Source: CAYNFT01 sp964396535
GTDB lineage: Bacteria; Chloroflexota; Dehalococcoidia; Dehalococcoidales; UBA2162
Length of the DNA: 14,240 nt
Reading direction: 5' to 3'
NCBI GenBank assembly: GCA_964396535.1
Contig: CAYNFT010000054.1
Location: forward strand, 1-14,240
Both the position numbers and the translations under genes were made by a program. How positions within the stretch are numbered: the stretch's first letter is position 1; each line of letters opens with the position of its first letter. A model generated the notes under the pieces. It searched no databases. It saw only the letters and a program-made list of their open reading frames with translations, and had not been told where the DNA came from. Below are positions 1 to 5,432 of the stretch, one piece after another.

Positions 1-2
1 CC

Positions 3-74
3 CTCGACCCCGTATCTAAAATACCTGAATTCAAAGTCTGCGCAGTAAGAGTGGAGAAGAACGGTAAGAAGTAA
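3..74 (+). CDS. C-terminal end of an unidentified protein (cut by window start)
   Basis: An open frame enters from the left edge and ends at TAA at 72-74, giving about 23 residues that finish in VRVEKNGKK. The stop is followed after about 30 bases by a strong rho-independent terminator, which is what one expects for the real end of a plus-strand gene. The stretch SKIPEFK loosely resembles the C-terminal part of HU-family DNA-binding proteins (SKVPxFK), but the remainder does not follow HU closely, so the identity is left open. Confidence 0.45.
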   Translation, partial: LDPVSKIPEFKVCAVRVEKNGKK

Positions 75-105
75 CTATAAGTAATCGCGTTTATTAAGAA
101 AAACT

Positions 106-129
106 AAGAGGGGCTTCGCCCCTCTTTTT
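106..129 (+). terminator. Rho-independent terminator
   Basis: A 9-bp perfect stem (AAGAGGGGC paired with GCCCCTCTT) closes a three-base loop and runs straight into a T tract. It ends the gene entering from the left edge. The same stem sequence recurs at 9820-9841 with another loop. Confidence 0.9.
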
Positions 130-179
130 ATATCTCTCCCCACAAAAGCCTGAAGGCATAATGTAGATAAATAGAATTA

Positions 180-208
180 TTGACTTGACCCATCCGAGGT
201 ATTACGAT
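180..208 (+). promoter_or_regulatory. Candidate sigma-70-type promoter for the GerW-DUF2953 unit
   Basis: TTGACT (180-185) lies 17 bases from TACGAT (203-208), 5/6 and 4/6 matches to the housekeeping consensus. It sits downstream of the terminator at 106-129 and upstream of the gene at 265. An extra AGGAGG (215-220) with no usable start codon lies in the predicted leader, before the real ribosome site GGAGG at 251-255. Confidence 0.5.
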
Positions 209-264
209 TGTATTAGGAGGATTAACATCCATATTAAAAGTTCAACAAGAGGAGGTGAGTAGAC

Positions 265-642
265 ATGGAAATGGTGGGGAATCTTGCCAAGAGTGCTCTA
301 GAGGAAATCGAGAAGGTACTTACTACCAAGACTGTGGTCGGAGAGCCAATGACTGTTGAGGGAGTCACTTTAATCCCTCTGATAAGTGTTGGCTTTGGTT
401 TCGGTGCTGGAGGAGGTACGGGTAGGGGAGAGGCTAAACAGAAGGGAGAGGGTGCCGGAGGTGGAACCGGTGGTGGTGCCTGGGTAAGACCTGTTGCCGT
501 GGTCATCATTGATAAGGAAGGCGTGAGGATAGAAACGGTACGGAGAGGCTTATCTGCCATGGTAGAAAAGATGAGCGATACGGTGCCCAAAGTGGTTGAC
601 AAAATCATGGAGAAAAAGGAAGAACGCAAAAAGGAAGGATAG
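265..642 (+). CDS. GerW/YtfJ-family (sporulation protein YtfJ-like) protein
   Basis: 125 residues with the family layout: an N-terminal helix (about 3-20), a strand motif VEGVTLIPLISVGFGFG (31-47), a glycine-rich segment (about 43-72), a strand pair RPVAVVIIDKEGVRI (75-89) and a charged C-terminal helix. The family is named for Bacillus subtilis YtfJ/GerW, needed for germination, yet it is widespread in bacteria that make no spores and its biochemical role there is unknown. The start is ATG with GAGGAGGTGAG about 8 bases upstream. The DUF2953 gene follows after 4 bases, the same pairing as ytfJ-ytfI in Bacillus, so the two probably work together. Nothing else in the window suggests sporulation. 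Confidence 0.88.
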   Translation: MEMVGNLAKSALEEIEKVLTTKTVVGEPMTVEGVTLIPLISVGFGFGAGGGTGRGEAKQKGEGAGGGTGGGAWVRPVAVVIIDKEGVRIETVRRGLSAMVEKMSDTVPKVVDKIMEKKEERKKEG

Positions 643-646
643 TTAG

Positions 647-1252
647 TTGTGGGTCATCGCTACACTGGCTGGCCTGATTGGACTCGTTATCCTTGTCCTC
701 TGTGTACCGCTTGACGCCGTACTTAGCATTGATACTTCTGAAAAGCCAAGGTTCAGGCTGAAGCTGGCATGGCTCTTTGGGCTAATCAGCAAAGAACTGG
801 CTGGAGAGAAGAAAAAGCCTGAAGAGGAAAAAGAAGTCACTGAAGAGAAGCGGAAAAAGAAAAGAAAATTTGAGTTTAAAATCATACTAAAAATTCTGCG
901 AACTAAAGGGCTGCTAAAACAAGTTAAGAACCTGGTCAAGGGCATCCTCGGTCAGCTTAAGATTAGAGAATTGGCAATAAATCTCAAGCTAGGGCTGGAA
1001 GACCCGGCTGATACAGGGCTTGTTTTTGCCTTAATCGGGCCAGCTACGTCCTTTCTGCGTCTTCCCCCTCGATACCAGATAAGAGTGCAACCTTCCTTTT
1101 ATGACGAGAATGTTTTCGAGGGCTATCTTAGAGGGGTTCTAAGGCTACAGCCTATTAGACTGACCGGACCTCTGCTGAGATTTATCTTTTCGCTGACGAC
1201 ACTGAGAATAGTGAGGATATTTGTCGTAAGCAAATGGAAAAGGAAGAAATAA
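647..1252 (+). CDS. DUF2953 domain-containing membrane-anchored protein
   Basis: 201 residues beginning with TTG at 647, preceded by AAGGAAGGA about 8 bases upstream. An N-terminal transmembrane helix (about 2-22) is followed by a very Lys/Glu-rich stretch (about 50-76), then the soluble part with the family hallmarks GLEDPADTGLVFALIGP (116-132) and a strand-rich section with QPSFYDE (148-154). DUF2953 proteins, such as B. subtilis YtfI, are single-pass proteins of unknown function often encoded next to GerW/YtfJ. The gene lies 4 bases after gerW-like and overlaps the following small gene by 19 bases, so translation of all three is probably coupled. Family assignment is fairly secure; function is not known. 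Confidence 0.8.
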   Translation: MWVIATLAGLIGLVILVLCVPLDAVLSIDTSEKPRFRLKLAWLFGLISKELAGEKKKPEEEKEVTEEKRKKKRKFEFKIILKILRTKGLLKQVKNLVKGILGQLKIRELAINLKLGLEDPADTGLVFALIGPATSFLRLPPRYQIRVQPSFYDENVFEGYLRGVLRLQPIRLTGPLLRFIFSLTTLRIVRIFVVSKWKRKK

Positions 1253-1488
1253 AAGTCGAGGCTCCCTTTGCTGTTGCCGGAGTAACTTTAGTTCCAATAC
1301 TAAAGACTTCGCTAAAATGCTGGCAAGGTAAAAACAGCCTTTCCTCTTTAGGCACCAGGCAGCCAGTTAGCTTGGTGGTGGTTTCTCCCCAAGGCAGGAA
1401 GGCTTTCCGTATTAGCGGGGAAGAAATCTCATTGGACCAGCTCGCCGAAGAAGTCCATAATATAGGAGAAATACTAGAAGGAATTTAA
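1234..1488 (+). CDS. Small GerW-like protein lacking the glycine-rich segment
   Basis: 84 residues, ATG start inside the last codons of the DUF2953 gene (19-base overlap). Residues 11-23 (PFAVAGVTLVPIL) line up with residues 28-40 of the GerW-like protein (PMTVEGVTLIPLI), and PVSLVVVSPQG (44-54) with PVAVVIIDKEG (76-86). The glycine-rich loop between these blocks is replaced by about 20 ordinary residues. I read it as a diverged, shortened paralogue completing a GerW-DUF2953-GerW-like unit. It has no signal peptide or membrane helix. No catalytic residues are apparent. The gene is real by position and coupling; the kinship rests on my alignment by eye. Confidence 0.68.
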   Translation: MEKEEIKVEAPFAVAGVTLVPILKTSLKCWQGKNSLSSLGTRQPVSLVVVSPQGRKAFRISGEEISLDQLAEEVHNIGEILEGI

Positions 1489-1532
1489 GCTTCCACTATA
1501 AAAAGTTCCTGCTTAAAAAATTCTAAGATGAG

Positions 1533-1829
1533 TTACAACTGGCGGTAGAGGAACCACTTTTTGCGTTCGGGATGCTTGAGGCTGGTACCACGGTCGTAGT
1601 AGATTTCAAAAATCTCACCCTGAGTGGTCTTTACCCGGTAGTAGTTGCGATGGTGACGCTGCAACCACCTCTTGCGGCGTAAGGGACTTCGACCGAAACC
1701 ATGGTCGGACCAGGCTTCAATTATTTCTGAGATGACATATTCCTGCTCACCAAGACGAAAGGAAGCAGGAATCTTAACCTCGCCACTTACGGTGACCTCG
1801 ATTTCCCGACCAAAAAATTGTGGAGCCAT
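1533..1829 (-). CDS. DUF6504-like small protein
   Basis: 98 residues, basic and rich in aromatics. The N-terminal half has alternating strands (FFGREIEVTVSG, KIPASFRLGEQEYVI), the middle is strongly basic (about 48-64, with RRKRW and RHHRNYYR), and it ends in strands with FEIYYDRG and a terminal WFLYRQL. The pattern of a rewritten small beta domain ending in YY-R-G...W-LY is what I associate with DUF6504, an uncharacterised family. The ATG lies in one arm of an inverted repeat (1825-1860) and has only a weak ribosome site. It is 100 bases downstream of the galT-like gene on the same strand, with a weak terminator between. The basic patch would suit nucleic acid binding, but that is a guess. 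Confidence 0.6.
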   Translation of the reverse strand: MAPQFFGREIEVTVSGEVKIPASFRLGEQEYVISEIIEAWSDHGFGRSPLRRKRWLQRHHRNYYRVKTTQGEIFEIYYDRGTSLKHPERKKWFLYRQL

Positions 1830-1860
1830 GGTTCTTTGCCACTTGAACAGTAACCATGGC
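1825..1860 (-). repeat. Inverted repeat covering the DUF6504-like start codon
   Basis: GCCATGGTT (1825-1833) and AACCATGGC (1852-1860) are a perfect 9-bp inverted repeat with an 18-base spacer. On the minus-strand transcript the downstream arm contains the start codon of the gene at 1829, so the hairpin could hide it. It may also be a protein-binding site. Confidence 0.6.
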
Positions 1861-1905
1861 TATGTTAAGCCTCGAATCACTGACTGTCAATGGTATATAG
1901 TTGCT

Positions 1906-1927
1906 AAAATCACCTGTATAAAGGTGA
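1906..1927 (-). terminator. Weak terminator after the galT-like gene
   Basis: On the minus strand TCACCT pairs with AGGTGA around a 6-base loop and is followed by TTTT. It starts 3 bases after the galT-like stop codon. The stem is short, so read-through into the DUF6504-like gene is likely. Confidence 0.4.
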
Positions 1928-1929
1928 GG

Positions 1930-3021
1930 CTATCTGTTGTTCCTGACATACTTTTGGAATTCTTCTAGCAGCCCATGATTAGGGGAACCGTCGTTCGTTT
2001 TAGCAACCAGCTCTCCTTTGGGACCATCCTCATACCAGCAACGCAAAACTTCGGCAGTAGTCTCGGGCATAGTATCTATTACACCAGTGCTGAAGCCTAG
2101 CTCAGCACCTGCCCGGTCGATGGGCAATCTGCCCCGCCGTGGATAGATGTGCATGTGCCATCGATAGTACTTCCGAGCTTCTTCCATTTCGGCGAAGGTG
2201 GCCATGTGTACGACTATATTGAGGTTAGTGATACCCCGGCAGAAAAACAGAGCAGGAAATATTCCCAGAACAGGCTCGATAATCCTCTTACGGTCATTCT
2301 CTGTTGTCTGGATAATGTTGGCAATGTCTTCCTTGGGAAACACCAGTATTTCATCGGGACAGGCTGGAGCAAATGTAGAGACTATGAAAATATTATCATC
2401 GTGGATAACCCTCCGACCATCTGCCCTTTCTTCCCGCTCCAAAATATCAAACGGATTTTGACCATATCGCTCCGCAAGGTCGTGACAACGCCTGATTTCA
2501 TTATGCACACTTGGACTTAAAACCTTGGTGATGCTTTTTCGCTGGGAGTGCGGATGCTGCTGTGAAGCTCCGGCAAAAACACCCCAGTTGGTAAAATCCA
2601 TGAAGGAGATAACTTCAGGGTCCTGAGCACATATAGTTGCCAGCTCAAAAGAGGATTCCATCATCCTGTCCAGGTCATCGAAATACAGGTCAGAAAGAAA
2701 CAGCTTGTGATGGGAAAAGGGAGGATAGATGGTTATCCAGTCATATTTCTCCCAGGGATATCTGTTGGGAACTGATATCGCTCCACAGGTGTGCTCAATG
2801 CGTTCTTTCGGTGTCTGCTCCTTATAGTCACAAAAAACACAGTTCTCGACCGGCTGTATCTGTAGTTCGACCGAAATCCCTATGCTTCTTTGTGCCCTTT
2901 CCTCTGATATTTTAGCCACATTGCCTGAAAAGGGGTCTACCCTGGTGAGATAGGTTATCTGCTTTGACTCTCCATTAGTGGTAAATGCCTTTGTCTGTCC
3001 CAGATGTTCCTCTAAGAGCAT
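1930..3021 (-). CDS. galT: Galactose-1-phosphate uridylyltransferase-like protein (GalT branch of HIT superfamily)
   Basis: 363 residues, close to the 348 of E. coli GalT. The nucleotidyl-transfer site is present: NWGVFAGASQQHPHSQ (145-160) holds the His-Pro-His motif (156-158) whose second His is the nucleophile in GalT, and Gln160 follows as expected. Cys61 and Cys64 (CVFC) match the zinc-binding pair. The C-terminal HIT half carries YYRWHMHIYPR (285-295), matching the second metal region, then a typical PETTAEVLR segment. GalT moves UMP between UDP-glucose and galactose 1-phosphate in the Leloir pathway. No galK, galE or sugar transporter is nearby, so a related activity (another sugar phosphate, or an ADP-sugar phosphorylase-type reaction) is possible. 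ATG start with GAGG 8 bases upstream; 40 bases downstream of the XRE gene. Confidence 0.8.
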   Translation of the reverse strand: MLLEEHLGQTKAFTTNGESKQITYLTRVDPFSGNVAKISEERAQRSIGISVELQIQPVENCVFCDYKEQTPKERIEHTCGAISVPNRYPWEKYDWITIYPPFSHHKLFLSDLYFDDLDRMMESSFELATICAQDPEVISFMDFTNWGVFAGASQQHPHSQRKSITKVLSPSVHNEIRRCHDLAERYGQNPFDILEREERADGRRVIHDDNIFIVSTFAPACPDEILVFPKEDIANIIQTTENDRKRIIEPVLGIFPALFFCRGITNLNIVVHMATFAEMEEARKYYRWHMHIYPRRGRLPIDRAGAELGFSTGVIDTMPETTAEVLRCWYEDGPKGELVAKTNDGSPNHGLLEEFQKYVRNNR

Positions 3022-3061
3022 TCTTTTAACCTCATAGTCGACAACTCCTTAAGCAAAAGTT

Positions 3062-3283
3062 TTATTTCCACTCCATCAGTCGGGGCTGCTCAGCAAGTAA
3101 TTCTTCCGGAGTAACCCCGAGTGCTCCAGCAAGCTTGCGCACTGTCTTGGGCATAGGTCTCCGCTGCATAGTTTCAATTCGATTTACAGTAGTAACACTT
3201 AGCTTGGCTCGTGCCGCCAGTTCCCTTTGTGATAAAGCACGTAACTCCCTCAGCCGGCGAACGTTGCTACTCATTGCATCCAT
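3062..3283 (-). CDS. Small XRE-family helix-turn-helix regulator
   Basis: 73 residues, almost entirely one Cro/CI-type HTH domain (about 8-62): RRLRELRALSQRELAARAKLS forms the first helices including the typical LSQRELA, SVTTVNRIE is the recognition helix, and KLAGALGVTPEEL the closing helices. Proteins this small bind DNA as dimers and usually lack an effector domain. Two near starts exist (ATG at 3283 and in-frame ATG four codons on); neither has a convincing ribosome site. It sits 40 bases before the galT-like gene on the same strand, so it may control its own unit. The upstream region has short palindromes and a repeated 9-mer that could be its operators. Confidence 0.85.
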   Translation of the reverse strand: MDAMSSNVRRLRELRALSQRELAARAKLSVTTVNRIETMQRRPMPKTVRKLAGALGVTPEELLAEQPRLMEWK

Positions 3284-3332
3284 ATATTATGTATATTGTC
3301 TATAGCTATATAGTACTAGTATCTTTAGCTGG

Positions 3333-3345
3333 ACAGTACTATTGT
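3333..3345. promoter_or_regulatory. Candidate operator for the XRE regulator
   Basis: ACAGTACTATTGT is a near-perfect palindrome of the ACA-n-TGT type typical of XRE operators. The overlapping 9-mer TATTGTCTA (3340-3348) recurs at 3294-3302, and a perfect palindrome TATAGCTATA lies at 3301-3310, all between the regulator gene and its candidate promoter. The link to the regulator is inferred from position. Confidence 0.35.
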
Positions 3346-3374
3346 CTAGTTATGAATACTTATATTAGTTTTTC

Positions 3375-3403
3375 AAAGTAGCACATATTTATATCGTTGT
3401 CAA
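3375..3403 (-). promoter_or_regulatory. Possible promoter for the XRE-galT unit
   Basis: A perfect TTGACA on the minus strand (3398-3403) is followed after 17 bases by TACTTT (3375-3380), a poor 3/6 match for the -10 box. It lies about 92 bases before the XRE start. No better pair is visible in this AT-rich region. Confidence 0.3.
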
Positions 3404-3536
3404 GTTGTTTTAATTTTGTTACATAATTATTTTCACTAAAGTTTGAGAAAATAAGGGGAGTAGATAAAAAATCTCTTTGCCATTATTATTTTTCCTGATA
3501 AGGCGATGAAAAGTACAAGGCTATTACTTTTGCATA

Positions 3537-3830
3537 CTAAGAAAGCTGGGGCGTAAGGGCAATATTCTGGTAATGAAAGTATCTGTACAGGTCGGCAGCT
3601 TGCTTGATTCGCAGGTATGGATGTTCTCCATTCACCATTGGCAGTCTATTAGCCAGGATAACCAAGTCAGGGTAGTTTTTAATTAAAACCTGTATAGATT
3701 TGTCCAAGGCAGCACTGGCTCTTATTAATTTGTAACCTGCGTCTTCTAAATCGGCGGATAACCGTTTACCTGGGTCTTCAACCGTGTCAATATCCGGAAT
3801 ATGGGTCGCTATCAAGACGTCACCTTCCAT
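3537..3830 (-). CDS. Truncated, phosphoacceptor-less receiver-like protein
   Basis: 97 residues resembling the first four-fifths of a response-regulator receiver domain: VLIAT (5-9) as strand 1, DLEDAGYKLIRASAALDKSIQVLIKNYPDLVIL (27-59) as the alternating helix and strand part, LPMVNGEHPYLRIKQ (63-77) matching the usual MPxMdG...RI region, and NIALT (89-93) in place of strand 4 with its conserved Thr. The residue at the phosphoacceptor position after DLVIL is Ala60, not Asp, and the protein stops before strand 5 and its Lys. Ribosome site weak. It may be a decaying gene or a pseudo-receiver. It stands alone with no kinase or output domain near. Confidence 0.5.
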   Translation of the reverse strand: MEGDVLIATHIPDIDTVEDPGKRLSADLEDAGYKLIRASAALDKSIQVLIKNYPDLVILANRLPMVNGEHPYLRIKQAADLYRYFHYQNIALTPQLS

Positions 3831-3875
3831 GCATAAAAACTCAATTGACAGTTTAACATAGGGATGTGGAAATCC

Positions 3876-3893
3876 AGGTGCCTAAGGTGCCTA
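3876..3893. repeat. Tandem 9-bp duplication
   Basis: AGGTGCCTA occurs twice head to tail, with a further partial copy (TTGGTGCCAAA) near 3907-3917. It lies in the 160-base spacer between the MATE gene and the receiver-like ORF, where no gene or promoter is evident. Confidence 0.6.
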
Positions 3894-3990
3894 AAATGGT
3901 GGAAAATTGGTGCCAAATTGTATAAGGTAGGTATGGCGGGTTGTCGACCAAACTATAACTGTAGTCTTAAGATATATTTTTTAACCTGTA

Positions 3991-5349
3991 TTAGATTTTC
4001 TTATACTTCCATCTACCCATCCTGAAATATATTGAGTAGATAACTGCCCGCATGACTAGAGCAATCACTATTGCCCATTGCACTCCATATACACTAAGTT
4101 TGGTACCCTGCGGTAGAAAATAGGCCAGTGGCACCTGCACCAGCCACATGGTTAGCAGGGTAACCGTCATGGTTACCAGAGTGTCACCTACTCCCTCCAC
4201 GCACAGGCTCAGTATAATGGTCAAACCAAACACCATGTAACCTGCTATTTGAATCCTCATGAAAGTGCTGGCTATCTCTACCAGGCCGGGCTCTGCATTG
4301 AAGATACGGACTATATAATCAGCATAAAACCATATTACCACTGAACCAATAACCATAACACCTGTGAACAAGCCTATTGCTATCCAGCCACCCTTTTCTG
4401 CCCGTTCTGGCTGCCCTGCTCCTAGGTTTTGCCCGGCAAGCACGCCAGCGGCTGTGCCCAGTGCCCCAGCAGGCATTCGTATAAATGCATCTATCCTTTG
4501 CATCAGAGAATGAGCTGCAACAGCGTGAGTGCCAAAGGGAGCAACAAACAATACCAACACCAGGTAGGGTAAATTTCTTTGCATTCCCGTTACCGAGGCA
4601 GGGATGCCAATCCTCATCAGACGCCATAAAATGTTCCTGTTGAGACGGAAATTACGCAGGGTTAACCGCAGCCGAGTCCGCCCGCTAAAGAGAATCCACA
4701 ATCCGAGGGCGCTTCCCAGGCTTTGAGAAATGACATTGGCGAGAGCAGCACCACTGACACCAAGGCGAGGGAATATCCACCAGCCGAAGACCAGAAAGGG
4801 ACAAAGCACCACATGGGCAGTCCTGAAGAAGACAGCTATCCTCATTGGCGTTACTGTATCCCCTGATGCCTGCATAATGGACTGAGCGATCATCGCTAAA
4901 GACATGGTCACCAAGCCTGATAACTGTATGCGCATATACGCTGCCCCTTCGGCAACAACATCGGCCTCCACACCGAACAGAACTAATATCGGCTCAGCAA
5001 GAAAGATGCCTATTACTGCCATAAATATAGAGAATGCAGCACCAATAACGAAGGCTTGCTGTGCCACATGATTAGCGCTTCTTGCATCCCCTGCCCCGAT
5101 AAAGCGAGCGATCATAGCCCTCAGACCTGTTAGGAGACCCATCATCAGCGAGTTTACCACCATGATTGCCATACCAGAAACGCCAACTCCGGCAAAGGAA
5201 GCTGTCCCCAGCTTTCCCACCCATATCATGTCAATGGTGGGACCCAGCACAGTGAGGCTTTGACTTATTATAATGGGCCAGGATAAAGACCACAGGTTAC
5301 CAATGACGCTGCCTTTTGTCCAGTCCTTCTCAAACGCATCCCTTCTCAC
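3991..5349 (-). CDS. MATE family efflux transporter
   Basis: 452 residues, the usual length for the family, forming two repeats of six membrane helices. The N-terminal KGSVIGNLWSLSWPIIISQ with its helix-1 proline, DMIWVGKLG in the helix 1-2 region, and AGQNLGAGQPERA at the start of the second half are family hallmarks. MATE proteins export cationic drugs, metabolites or other organic compounds with Na+ or H+. Substrate cannot be told from sequence. The start is GTG at 5349 (AAGGG 7 bases upstream); the nearest upstream ATG, in another frame, meets a stop. It is transcribed away from mutS, the two starts being 83 bases apart. No regulator adjoins it, so it may be a constitutive exporter. Confidence 0.92.
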   Translation of the reverse strand: MRRDAFEKDWTKGSVIGNLWSLSWPIIISQSLTVLGPTIDMIWVGKLGTASFAGVGVSGMAIMVVNSLMMGLLTGLRAMIARFIGAGDARSANHVAQQAFVIGAAFSIFMAVIGIFLAEPILVLFGVEADVVAEGAAYMRIQLSGLVTMSLAMIAQSIMQASGDTVTPMRIAVFFRTAHVVLCPFLVFGWWIFPRLGVSGAALANVISQSLGSALGLWILFSGRTRLRLTLRNFRLNRNILWRLMRIGIPASVTGMQRNLPYLVLVLFVAPFGTHAVAAHSLMQRIDAFIRMPAGALGTAAGVLAGQNLGAGQPERAEKGGWIAIGLFTGVMVIGSVVIWFYADYIVRIFNAEPGLVEIASTFMRIQIAGYMVFGLTIILSLCVEGVGDTLVTMTVTLLTMWLVQVPLAYFLPQGTKLSVYGVQWAIVIALVMRAVIYSIYFRMGRWKYKKI

Positions 5350-5432
5350 GGTAGAGCCCTTCTCCCTTCCATCGTATGCAGGTGCTCCTTTAGCCTAATT
5401 ATTACATAATATCATAAAAAGCAAGGTCAGTT

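Larger units (their letters stand above)
3284..3536. other. AT-rich intergenic region
   Basis: About 250 bases clearly richer in A and T than the surrounding genes. It holds the candidate XRE operators and promoter in its left part. The right part (about 3410-3536) shows no plausible gene, no strong hairpin and no terminator. Confidence 0.6.

Noticed and set aside
234..629. Long minus-strand open frame opposite the GerW-like gene, proline-rich
   Set aside because: It is the complement of the glycine-rich coding segment; its proline repeats come from GGN codons, and it has no ribosome site or family resemblance.
2149..2520. Plus-strand open frames inside the galT-like gene
   Set aside because: The minus frame has clear HIT/GalT motifs throughout, and the plus frames show low-complexity unrelated protein.
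3876..3917. Start of a CRISPR or longer repeat array
   Set aside because: Only two 9-bp tandem units and one degenerate copy, without spacers or regular period.
4319..4627. Second minus-strand frame inside the MATE gene
   Set aside because: It is a shifted reading of MATE codons, rich in Cys, Arg and Trp, with no start signal.
5401..5432. mutS promoter (CATAAT at 5405-5410)
   Set aside because: No acceptable -35 box at 16-18 bases, so not annotated.
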